A stretch of 64,000 bases of DNA from Sphaerochaetaceae bacterium (GTDB lineage Bacteria; Spirochaetota; Spirochaetia; Sphaerochaetales; Sphaerochaetaceae), in NCBI GenBank assembly GCA_024405015.1, contig JAKSPE010000007.1:42600-106599 (forward strand). The letters run 5' to 3'. Positions 43,159-49,592 of this stretch are shown here, piece by piece (the stretch's first letter is position 1; each line of letters opens with the position of its first letter). The position numbers and the translations under genes are program-made. Under the pieces are notes generated by a model. That model ran no database searches. It had not been told where the DNA came from and saw only the letters and a list, made by a program, of their open reading frames with translations.

Positions 43159-43402
43159 GACAAGACCTACCATCTACTTTGTAGAAGATGAGCTAGTCCG
43201 ATCTACAGATTTGAAGCGAATTGAAGATTTGACAAACAGCCAAAGCCGAAAGGATTTCAAACGTGCTTTCCTGTCGATGAACAATTGCCGAGATGTGCTG
43301 GAGCAGCATGGTTTTGATATTACTCAGATGTGGTGCACAAAAGCTTTGGGAGTCTTCTCGAAACTGGAAAGCAAAGGAATCGAGGATATCATTATTGCTT
43401 GA
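43145..43402 (+). CDS. small unknown protein coupled to the AAA ATPase
   Basis: 85 aa, MKTSKTRPTIYFVEDELVRS, then TNSQSRKDFKRAFLSMNNCR and a C-terminal LGVFSKLESKGIEDIIIA. It overlaps the ATPase gene by 14 bp in another frame. The early hydrophobic strand ending in acidic residues (IYFVEDE) could be the start of a Toprim or receiver-like strand but the protein is too short for either. It could be an effector, an inhibitor, or a truncated partner. The family is not recognised. Confidence 0.55.
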   Translation: MKTSKTRPTIYFVEDELVRSTDLKRIEDLTNSQSRKDFKRAFLSMNNCRDVLEQHGFDITQMWCTKALGVFSKLESKGIEDIIIA

Positions 43403-43418
43403 AGGCTTTTGACCATTC

Positions 43419-43536
43419 TCATGTGTATGGGTCGTTCAAAGCCTGATGCATGCTTCCTTCGGACCGCCTGGCCCGGTTGCGCGTTGGCTTAGGGGCCCGC
43501 TTACCGGCTGCCGGCTAGAATGCACAGGCGTTGAGA
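43419..43536 (+). repeat. ~120-nt structured element, copy 3 of 3
   Basis: Same ordered blocks as copies 1 and 2: TCATGTG, CAAAGCCTGATGCATGC, GGGGCCCGCTTACC and GGCTAGAATGCACAGGC. The closing arms are GCCTG-A-TGCAT (43441-43451) and ATGCA-CAGGC (43520-43529); an inner CCGGC-T-GCCGG hairpin replaces the TGCCAC/GTGGCA of copy 1. It lies between the orphan ATPase pair and the mazF remnant. Confidence 0.7.
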
Positions 43537-43569
43537 CAACCAATACACAATCGAAAAGCTTATGGTTTA

Positions 43570-43733
43570 TTACTTGGAGACAATGGCTTTGAAAACCCGA
43601 ATCACATAGTCCAGGATATCGTCGGGAACCGTTTCCTCAACCCTGTATTTTCTGCTTTGAAGATCCACCATCCTTGCCTGATTGCAAAGAATGCAACCTT
43701 GGGTTTCTGTTCTTTTCTCTTCCGGTCGGATGA
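43570..43733 (-). pseudogene. 3' remnant of a mazF-like toxin gene
   Basis: The minus strand encodes, in an open frame, RTETQGCILCNQARMVDLQS, RKYRVEETVPDDILDYVIRV and FKAIVSK plus stop, matching the C-terminal half of the intact MazF at 45157-45483 (TKTQGCILCDQARMVDLKSR, KHSVLETLPDDILDYTLRVF, KAIIGK). The N-terminal half is gone; homology stops near 43735, where the ATPase 3 upstream region begins. The diverged but clean frame suggests it came from a second mazF allele. Confidence 0.85.
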
Positions 43734-43757
43734 TCATCTGATGTCATATTGAAAATC

Positions 43758-43859
43758 AAGGGCACAATGTCCCCGAATTGTCAAAATAATGGTTGAAGTA
43801 TCGATTGTTTGACAGTATTATAATGAAAAATAAGGGCACAATATCCTTAAATTGTCAAA
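43758..43859 (+). promoter_or_regulatory. direct repeats upstream of ATPase 3
   Basis: AAGGGCACAAT, then TCC and AATTGTCAAA, occurs at 43758-43785 and 43832-43859, 74 bp apart. An inverted partner TTTGACA is at 43808. TATAAT at 43819-43824 lies between them. Two regulator sites bracketing a promoter are likely. Confidence 0.65.
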
Positions 43860-43869
43860 GAGGTTCGAT

Positions 43870-45123
43870 ATGGAAATCAAGAGAGACCTTTATCTTCAGA
43901 AGCTGATCGATAGAATGCACAATGGGCTGATCAAGGTTGTGACCGGAATAAGGCGTGTCGGAAAGTCCTATCTGCTTTTTACGCTATTCAGAGACTATCT
44001 TCTGTCTCACGGTACTTCGGATGACCATATCATCGCAATTGAGCTGGACAGGTTTGAAAGCAGAAAGTATCGGGACCCTTCCGTCCTTCTGGAATACATC
44101 AAGGGTAGGATGGTGGATGATGGCGTTTACTACATCTTTCTGGATGAGGTCCAGTTCCTGGACCAGTTTGTGGATGTGCTCAATTCACTTCTTCATGTCA
44201 GAAATGCGGATGTCTATGTGACCGGAAGCAATTCCAGGTTCCTTTCAAAGGACATCATCACCGAGTTCAGGGGCCGTGGAGACGAAATCCATGTCTATCC
44301 TTTGAGTTTCCGTGAATATATGAGTGTCTTTGACGGTGACCGATATGAAGGCTGGAGCTCCTATGTCAATTTTGGAGGACTTCCACTGTCCGTCTCAATG
44401 AAGGGCGACGAGCAGCGGATCGAATACCTTGGACGGCTTTTCGAAGAGACCTATATCAAGGACATCATCGATAGGAACCATATCGAAAAGGTCCAGGAAC
44501 TCAATGACCTCATCAATGTTCTTGCTTCAGGAATCGGATCTCTCACAAATGCCTCGAGGATCGAATCTACCTTCAGAAGTGTGATCCATTCTGACATAAG
44601 CCTGAACACCATAAGAAGCTACATCGACTGCCTTAAGGATGCCTATGTCATAAGCGAGGCCAACCGATATGATGTCAAAGGTCGAAAATACATCGGGACT
44701 CCACTCAAATACTACTTTGAGGACTTGGGGCTCAGAAACGCACGACTGGGATTCCGTCAGGTTGAGGAGACCCATATCATGGAGAACATCATCTACAACG
44801 AACTGAAGGTCCGTGGTTTCAATGTTGATGTCGGTGTTGTGGAAAGAAGGGTAAGGACCGAATCCGGAGTGCAGGAGAAGCATCAACTTGAGATCGACTT
44901 TGTCGCAAACAAGGGCAGCCGACGCTATTACATCCAGTCTGCATTCAGCCTGGCGGAGGAAGGGAAGCGGGAGCAGGAGCATACACCACTGAAATGTGTG
45001 AATGACTCCTTCAAGAAGATCATTGTCGTAAAGGATGTGATCAAGCCTTGGTACGATGAGGATGGCATTCTGACGATCGGAATCTACGATTTCCTTCTGA
45101 AGCAAGACAGTCTTGACCTGTGA
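43870..45123 (+). CDS. AAA+ ATPase with DUF4143-type C-terminus, copy 3
   Basis: 417 aa. MEIKRDLYLQKLIDRMHNGL, Walker A KVVTGIRRVGKSYLLFTLF, Walker B YYIFLDEVQFLDQFVDVLN, sensor DVYVTGSNSRFLSKDIITEF, C-terminal YYFEDLGLRNARLGFRQVEE, HQLEIDFVANKGSRRYYIQS. ATG 43870 has AGAGG 6 nt upstream; an earlier TTG lies inside the repeat. It is from a different subgroup than copies 1 and 2. It converges on mazEF, with a mazF 3' remnant just upstream. Confidence 0.9.
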   Translation: MEIKRDLYLQKLIDRMHNGLIKVVTGIRRVGKSYLLFTLFRDYLLSHGTSDDHIIAIELDRFESRKYRDPSVLLEYIKGRMVDDGVYYIFLDEVQFLDQFVDVLNSLLHVRNADVYVTGSNSRFLSKDIITEFRGRGDEIHVYPLSFREYMSVFDGDRYEGWSSYVNFGGLPLSVSMKGDEQRIEYLGRLFEETYIKDIIDRNHIEKVQELNDLINVLASGIGSLTNASRIESTFRSVIHSDISLNTIRSYIDCLKDAYVISEANRYDVKGRKYIGTPLKYYFEDLGLRNARLGFRQVEETHIMENIIYNELKVRGFNVDVGVVERRVRTESGVQEKHQLEIDFVANKGSRRYYIQSAFSLAEEGKREQEHTPLKCVNDSFKKIIVVKDVIKPWYDEDGILTIGIYDFLLKQDSLDL

Positions 45124-45151
45124 TATGTCTGATATCCAGCCAAGACTGTCT
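45105..45151. terminator. inverted repeat between ATPase 3 and mazF
   Basis: AGACAGTCTTG (45105-45115, within the last ATPase codons) and CAAGACTGTCT (45141-45151), 11 bp perfect. There is no clear U-run, so termination would be inefficient; it sits at the junction of the convergent genes. Confidence 0.5.
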
Positions 45152-45156
45152 AAGAC

Positions 45157-45483
45157 TTATTTTCCGATTATTGCTTTGAACACCCTCAGCGTGTAGTCAA
45201 GGATGTCGTCGGGAAGTGTTTCAAGCACACTGTGCTTTCTGCTTTTCAGGTCAACCATCCTTGCCTGGTCGCAGAGGATGCATCCCTGGGTTTTTGTCCT
45301 TTCATCTAGAGGGATCTGAAAGGGTGTCTTTCGCTTTGACGAGGTGATAGGGCAGACGAATGTCAGATTGCTATGCCTGTTGAAGTCATTGTTGCTCAGA
45401 ACCAGAGCCGGTCTCTGACCTTTCTGCTCATTTCCTTCTGTCGGATTGAAATTGAGGAAGATGATATCGCCTTGTTTCACCAT
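45157..45483 (-). CDS. mazF: MazF-like mRNA interferase toxin
   Basis: 108 aa. VKQGDIIFLNFNPTEGNEQK, GQRPALVLSNNDFN, CPITSSKRKTPFQIPLDERT, GCILCDQARMVDLKSRK form the PemK/MazF fold with the conserved Arg and Ser/Thr residues of the RNA-cutting site. It should cleave mRNA at short motifs when unbound. It overlaps mazE by 7 bp. Its 3' half has a diverged partner copy at 43570-43733 beyond ATPase 3. Confidence 0.93.
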   Translation of the reverse strand: MVKQGDIIFLNFNPTEGNEQKGQRPALVLSNNDFNRHSNLTFVCPITSSKRKTPFQIPLDERTKTQGCILCDQARMVDLKSRKHSVLETLPDDILDYTLRVFKAIIGK

Positions 45484-45737
45484 ATCTCTTCTCCCATAGG
45501 CTGGCCCCAGTCCAACTCTTCTTGATGGACAGCAGGAATCCTTTCAAGAGGTTGTCCGTAAAAATCCTCCAGAAGCTGTTTTACGGTAAGCTCGGTACTA
45601 CACTTTCTTACTGTGAAACCATCCTCGGTCTGTGTGAGCTCGACACAGTCGTTCTCCTTGAGGTTTAGAGACTGTAGAATCTTCTTCGGAATTCTGATTG
45701 CGTTGCTGTTTCCCCACTTCTGGATGGTTGCCTTCAT
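45477..45737 (-). CDS. mazE: MazE-like antitoxin
   Basis: 86 aa. The AbrB-type DNA-binding start MKATIQKWGNSNAIRIPKKI and LNLKENDCVELTQTEDGFTV is typical; the acidic C-terminal tail (ERIPAVHQEELDWGQPMGEE) should bind MazF. ATG 45737 has AAGGAG upstream; the longer frame lies over the operator. A palindrome GTATATACA-T-TGTAGATAC just upstream is its likely autoregulatory site. Confidence 0.92.
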   Translation of the reverse strand: MKATIQKWGNSNAIRIPKKILQSLNLKENDCVELTQTEDGFTVRKCSTELTVKQLLEDFYGQPLERIPAVHQEELDWGQPMGEEIW

Positions 45738-45756
45738 TTGCGACTCCTTGGAATAA

Positions 45757-45775
45757 GTATATACATTGTAGATAC
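45757..45775 (-). promoter_or_regulatory. palindromic operator of mazEF
   Basis: GTATATACA-T-TGTAGATAC, 9-bp arms with one mismatch, 19 bp before the mazE start on the minus strand. Confidence 0.65.
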
Positions 45776-45891
45776 GTTTGCCAAGGACTGAATTGCTTTG
45801 CGCTTGGATTTGTCGGTTCATAGAATGTCCTCCGATAGCTCTATACCAGAGAACTGCAGAAAACATTTTGTGATGGGTAGTGCAAGGGCAA

Positions 45892-45918
45892 AGAAAAAGC
45901 AGACCCTTTCAGGTCTGC
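45892..45918 (-). terminator. intrinsic terminator of the histone-like gene
   Basis: Minus-strand GCAGACC / GGTCTGC stem with a short loop followed by TTTTTC. Confidence 0.85.
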
Positions 45919-45944
45919 CTATGTTCTTTCATAATGGGAAAGAA

Positions 45945-46124
45945 TTACTCCATTGAGTTCTTCTTTTCCTGGATCTCGACTCTTCTAGCCTTGCAGAGCT
46001 TAGCCATGTCAGCGAGAGCCTTTCTTGCTCTTGAAGCGGAAGCCTTGACTCCCTTCTCCTCGAACTTCTGGCTTTCCTGAACATAAGTCTCAAACAATCC
46101 GACGATCTGATCATGAACTGTCAT
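45945..46124 (-). CDS. histone H1-like (Hc1-type) basic protein
   Basis: 59 aa. MTVHDQIVGLFETYVQESQK, then KGVKASASRARKALADMAKL and CKARRVEIQEKKNSME. The ASRARKAL/ARRVEIQEKK pattern matches small Hc1-like DNA-binding proteins of spirochaetes and chlamydiae. It would bind and compact DNA in the nucleoid. The strongly biased codon use and its own terminator suggest high expression. AGGGAGGGAC-type purines precede the ATG. Confidence 0.8.
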   Translation of the reverse strand: MTVHDQIVGLFETYVQESQKFEEKGVKASASRARKALADMAKLCKARRVEIQEKKNSME

Positions 46125-46217
46125 CTAACTGTCCCTCCTAAGGATTTTTATGCTTTAAGTTTAACACAAATGTTTTCAATTTCAACAGTTAAAGAAGAAA
46201 AAAGGGTGAAAAATCAT

Positions 46218-46254
46218 AAGAAAACCCTCAAATTTCTGCATCATTTGAGGGTTT
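46218..46254 (-). terminator. intrinsic terminator of the U32 peptidase gene
   Basis: AAACCCTCAAAT / ATTTGAGGGTTT, 12-bp perfect arms, followed on the minus strand by TTTTCTTAT. Confidence 0.75.
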
Positions 46255-46281
46255 CGGCGAAAATTTGTGTTTCTGTAGCGC

Positions 46282-47604
46282 CTACAGTCGCACTTCCTTT
46301 CGGATGATGTAGCCGTTCTTCAGAGGGGCTGAAGACTTGATGTAACCCTCTCTGCAGTGGTCGATATGCTCGGTCGGATTCATTTCCATGTCCAGAACCT
46401 GGATGTTGTCATCACCGATGCTAAGTACATCCGGACCGATGAACTCAATGCTGTCGCCGGTTCTGATCTGGTTCTTGATGTCGATGGCATAGACGTTCGG
46501 AGCCACCATGTCACGAACGGTTCCGAGGAACATGTAGTCGCGAACATAGCCGATGTCTGTCGGCTTGTTGATATCGTCGGTTGCCATGTCAACGGCCTGC
46601 TTCTTGTCGGTGGAGACTTCCTGCTCCTTGGCTGCTGTCATTTTGTCAAATGGGTCCTGACCGTCGACATCAAGAGGTCCCTTGCCATAGAAGAAGCCTG
46701 TAGAGAATTCTCTGTGGCTTACGTTCATGAGTTCATCGCGGTATGGCTTGTAATCGACGCTTGGGTCATAAAGGTGATCTATGGCCTTTCTGTAGGCTCT
46801 GGTGACCGATGCGACGTAGTAGGTGCTCTTCATGCGGCCTTCAATCTTCAGAGTGTCGACTCCAGCGTCCTTTAGGTCCTGCAGATGGTCAATCATGCAA
46901 AGGTCCTTGGAGGACATGATGGTGGTCCAGTCATTCTCCTCAAGAATCGGGTAGTAGCGACCTGGACGGGATTCCTCCTCGAGTGCAAGGCGGTAGTTCC
47001 AACGGCATGTGTGGGAGCAGTCGCCATAGTTGGCGCTGCGGCCGGTGAGGTGAGAGGACAGGAAGCATCTTCCGCTGTAGGCCATGCACATGGCACCATG
47101 GGCGAATGTCTCAATCAGAAGATCTGGGTTTGCATCCTTGATTTTTCGGATGTCCTTCAGCGGGGTCTCTCTTCCGAGGATGACCTTGTTGAAACCCATG
47201 TTGTGGTAGATCCTGGCAGCGCGGGCATTAACGCAGCTGGCCTGTGTGGACAAGGAATACTCAGCGTTCGGGAATCTGCTTCGCAGGACATCCAGGATAC
47301 CGATGTCAGAAAGGATGAACGCATCAAACGGATACTGGGCAATGTCATCCAGTCTTCTCTCGAGCTTGGCAATGTCGTCCTCGTGGAAGTAGATGTTCAC
47401 TGTGCAGTAGAGCTTTCCGTTGTACTTGTTCTTGATGGCCAGAAGCTGGTCAGCTGTTCCGTACTCCATGTTCTTGGCGTTGGTTCTGAGAGAAAAGTCC
47501 TTCAGTCCGCAATAGACGGAGTCTGCACCATATTCAAAGGCTGTCTCGATCTTCTCAAGGCTTCCGCCTGGACTCAAAAGTTCCATCCTGTTCTCATTGG
47601 CCAT
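46282..47604 (-). CDS. U32-family peptidase (TrhP/YegQ-like)
   Basis: 440 aa. MELLSPGGSLEKIETAFEYG, ADSVYCGLKDFSLRTNAKNM, and the U32 signature ETFAHGAMCMAYSGRCFLSS, HLTGRSANYGDCSHTCRWNY, then IMSSKDLCMIDHLQDLKDAG and VDTLKIEGRMKS. YegQ/TrhP relatives take part in prephenate-dependent hydroxylation of tRNA wobble uridine; protease activity is doubtful. The Cys residues of the signature (Cys173, 180, 192, 196 region) could hold an iron-sulfur cluster. It is a single gene. Confidence 0.92.
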   Translation of the reverse strand: MANENRMELLSPGGSLEKIETAFEYGADSVYCGLKDFSLRTNAKNMEYGTADQLLAIKNKYNGKLYCTVNIYFHEDDIAKLERRLDDIAQYPFDAFILSDIGILDVLRSRFPNAEYSLSTQASCVNARAARIYHNMGFNKVILGRETPLKDIRKIKDANPDLLIETFAHGAMCMAYSGRCFLSSHLTGRSANYGDCSHTCRWNYRLALEEESRPGRYYPILEENDWTTIMSSKDLCMIDHLQDLKDAGVDTLKIEGRMKSTYYVASVTRAYRKAIDHLYDPSVDYKPYRDELMNVSHREFSTGFFYGKGPLDVDGQDPFDKMTAAKEQEVSTDKKQAVDMATDDINKPTDIGYVRDYMFLGTVRDMVAPNVYAIDIKNQIRTGDSIEFIGPDVLSIGDDNIQVLDMEMNPTEHIDHCREGYIKSSAPLKNGYIIRKEVRL

Positions 47605-47741
47605 ATGTTCACCTCTTATCTAAACAATCAAATACCTTATAAGCCATTGGGGCCTTTTCTGCAAGGGCGGAGAAAAGCCTGTTGAGGGTCTAAGGCTTCT
47701 TGTTTTATTGACTTTTGCTTTGTTTGTTGTATTATGTAAAT

Positions 47742-47848
47742 GAAAGTGATGCCACCGAACAGAAAAGCGGTTGACTTCACTTCAAGAGTTTTGTAAAAAA
47801 AGTTACATCACCGCATGAATTTGAAGGTCCTAGCGGTGATGTCTTTTT
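47742..47848 (+). ncRNA. predicted antisense RNA of small-peptide locus A
   Basis: TTGACT (47708-47713) and TATTAT (47730-47735), 16-bp spacing, predict a start near 47742. The transcript would end at a strong hairpin ACATCACCGC (47806-47815) / GCGGTGATGT (47833-47842) followed by CTTTTTTT. Its last ~43 nt are complementary to the 3' end and terminator of the 39-aa peptide mRNA. Its 5' module (GTAAATGAA ... GCCACC ... GCGG ... CTTCA) is shared with the RNA at 52559-52651. Confidence 0.65.
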
Positions 47849-47949
47849 TTACCCATTCCGATTTTGAAACCAAGGCTTATGGCCGAGATCACTAGATCGA
47901 CAATTGCAACAACGACGCCGATGAGCGTCAGGATATCAACAATATTCAT
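47830..47949 (-). CDS. small hydrophobic peptide, type I toxin-like (locus A)
   Basis: 39 aa: MNIVDILTLIGVVVAIVDLV, then ISAISLGFKIGMGKKRHHR. One membrane helix of about 22 residues is followed by a basic tail. The last codons (HHR, stop) lie inside the bidirectional terminator hairpin, as in Fst/TxpA-type type I toxins. AAAGGGGG precedes the ATG. The leader holds the hairpins CATGTCG/CGACATG and GGAGG/CCTCC. The promoter is TTGATT-17-TATAAT. A toxic membrane role is inferred from form and arrangement, not from family identity. Confidence 0.7.
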   Translation of the reverse strand: MNIVDILTLIGVVVAIVDLVISAISLGFKIGMGKKRHHR

Positions 47950-48061
47950 AGGCACACCCCCTTTCCAAAAATGATCTTTTGGGATGGAGGTTAACAACCT
48001 CCATGTCGGTCGACATGAAGATCCATCAACCGCTAACCGTCTGTCCGGCAGCATCAGTTTG

Positions 48062-48090
48062 ATTATAAATCAGGGGCATTTCAAAATCAA
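48062..48090 (-). promoter_or_regulatory. promoter of small-peptide locus A
   Basis: Minus-strand TTGATT (48085-48090), 17-bp spacer, TATAAT (48062-48067). The 36 bp upstream and over the -35 box match locus B with about three differences. Confidence 0.8.
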
Positions 48091-48178
48091 TATTTACTTT
48101 ATTGCTGTTAAGTAGTTTTCTTGCAATTAGGTGTTCTCTGTTCCTGTGACCGCTCCATGCGAACTGAAACCTTAGAAC

Positions 48179-48214
48179 TTGCAAACATACTCCTATGGGA
48201 GTATAGTAATAGGT
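48179..48214 (+). promoter_or_regulatory. promoter and operator of the DUF3990-type gene, predicted leaderless
   Basis: TTGCAA (48179-48184), 17-bp spacer, TATAGT (48202-48207); the expected start is at about 48214-48215, on the ATG at 48215. The inverted repeat ATACTCC-N4-GGAGTAT (48187-48204) fills the spacer. No ribosome-binding site precedes the ATG. Confidence 0.65.
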
Positions 48215-48868
48215 ATGGAAATTGACCTTTATCATGGTTCAGAAAGAATTGTCAGAAAGCCTCTGTATGGATACGGAAAGGTCCATAATGACTATGGTCT
48301 TGGTTTCTATTGCACCAGAGATTGTGATATGGCAAGAGAGTGGGGCTCTTCGAGGACTTCGGATGGTTATGTCAATTGCTACAGCCTTGAAATGGAAGAC
48401 CTGAAAGTGCTTGATCTGAATGAAAAGGATTACACCATTTTGCATTGGCTGACGATCCTTTTGGAGAACCGCAGCTTTGAGATTCCATCAGCACTTGCTT
48501 TTGAGGCACGAGAATACCTGCTTCACAAGTACAGGCTAGACTATGAGGACTATGACATGCTCATTGGCTATCGGGCGGATGACAGCTATTTCTCTTTTGC
48601 ACAGGATTTCCTCTCTGGTGCGATTTCCCTTAGGCAACTGAAAAACGCCATGTCCCTTGGGAACCTTGGGATGCAATATGTTCTGAAAAGCGAGAAAGCC
48701 TTTGATCGGATCTGCTTCAAAAGCTTTGAAACCATAGACTCCAAAATCTGGTTCAGAAGAAGGGAAGAAAGGGACTTGGTCGCAAGAAGAGACTACTTTG
48801 ACCTTGAACGAAACCGAAGAGTTTCAGGAGACTTGTATATTGGTCAGATCATTGATGAGGGGCTTTGA
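48215..48868 (+). CDS. DUF3990-type putative ADP-ribosyltransferase-like toxin
   Basis: 217 aa. MEIDLYHGSERIVRKPLYGY, then GKVHNDYGLGFYCTRDCDMA and REWGSSRTSDGYVNCYSLEM match the DUF3990 start with H-G-S and FYCT-type NAD-binding elements. LIGYRADDSYFSFAQDFLSG and LRQLKNAMSLGNLGMQYVLK continue the family pattern. DUF3990 proteins are thought to be ADP-ribosyltransferase-fold toxins with a small regulatory partner; the target is unknown. The partner gene starts one base after the stop. Confidence 0.8.
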   Translation: MEIDLYHGSERIVRKPLYGYGKVHNDYGLGFYCTRDCDMAREWGSSRTSDGYVNCYSLEMEDLKVLDLNEKDYTILHWLTILLENRSFEIPSALAFEAREYLLHKYRLDYEDYDMLIGYRADDSYFSFAQDFLSGAISLRQLKNAMSLGNLGMQYVLKSEKAFDRICFKSFETIDSKIWFRRREERDLVARRDYFDLERNRRVSGDLYIGQIIDEGL

Positions 48869-48869
48869 T

Positions 48870-49499
48870 ATGGCAACATGTTCCTATGACAGAATCTATC
48901 TAAGCCGTGCTCAGAGCACCTTGGGATGCATGCTCGACTATGCAACATATGACCTGAAGCAGGATCTTGCGCAATTCTACGATTTCTTTCTCGCTTCAGG
49001 AATCGCAAAGGATTTTGGTCTCGGGGATTTCCGTGTGATTGCAGGGCACTCCGGAATTGAATTGGCTCTTGAGGTCTTGGGAATCAATGAGGATACCTCG
49101 TACAGACCTGTCGCAAACAGAAGTCCGGAGTATTGGACAGGCTGGGCCTTGGCCTATTTCCAGTGGCAGTCTGGCTTGTCGTTCAGAAGGATCAATGAGG
49201 CCATAACCATTGATGAGGTGCGACAGATGTACCATCCATACCATGAGATGGATGTGACAAGCTTTGCCGACCATATGCAGGATCTGTTTTCCCAAAGGTC
49301 GAGCCTGACCAACCTCAAAAGGTTGCGACAGAAGGCAGGACTTTCCCAAAGGGAATTGGCAAATGGCACTGGTGTTCCGGTTCGGACAATCCAACAGTAT
49401 GAACAGAGGCAAAAGGACATCAACGCAGCAAAAGCTGAGACGATATTCAAGATCCAAAGATTCCTGCATTGCGAAGCACAGGAGCTGTTGGAACTGTAG
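48870..49499 (+). CDS. XRE-domain antitoxin-like partner of the DUF3990 protein
   Basis: 209 aa. The N-terminal 150 residues (DRIYLSRAQSTLGCMLDYAT, VIAGHSGIELALEVLGI, YWTGWALAYFQWQSGLSFRR) resemble antitoxin regions that pair with DUF3990 proteins. The C-terminus is a Cro/CI HTH (LKRLRQKAGLSQRELANGTG, VPVRTIQQYEQRQKDINAAK). It should bind the upstream ATACTCC/GGAGTAT operator and block the toxin. ATG 48870 follows a GATATG end without a strong binding site; coupling to the upstream gene is likely. Confidence 0.8.
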   Translation: MATCSYDRIYLSRAQSTLGCMLDYATYDLKQDLAQFYDFFLASGIAKDFGLGDFRVIAGHSGIELALEVLGINEDTSYRPVANRSPEYWTGWALAYFQWQSGLSFRRINEAITIDEVRQMYHPYHEMDVTSFADHMQDLFSQRSSLTNLKRLRQKAGLSQRELANGTGVPVRTIQQYEQRQKDINAAKAETIFKIQRFLHCEAQELLEL

Positions 49500-49548
49500 G
49501 GTTTAAGTGAAAAAGATAAAGGATTAAGTTGTAAACCAGAAGAAAAGA

Positions 49549-49571
49549 AAGGCAGCCCAACGGACTGCCTT
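49549..49571 (-). terminator. terminator of lon
   Basis: AAGGCAG / CTGCCTT stem with a 9-nt loop; on the minus strand it is followed by TCTTTTCTTC. It lies between the convergent antitoxin and lon genes. Confidence 0.7.
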
Positions 49572-49592
49572 CAAATGTACATGAACAATAAC

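Noticed and set aside
47742..47848. Leader RNA of the downstream DUF3990 gene instead of an antisense RNA
   Set aside because: A strong terminator ends it near 47848, and the DUF3990 gene has its own promoter at 48179-48207.
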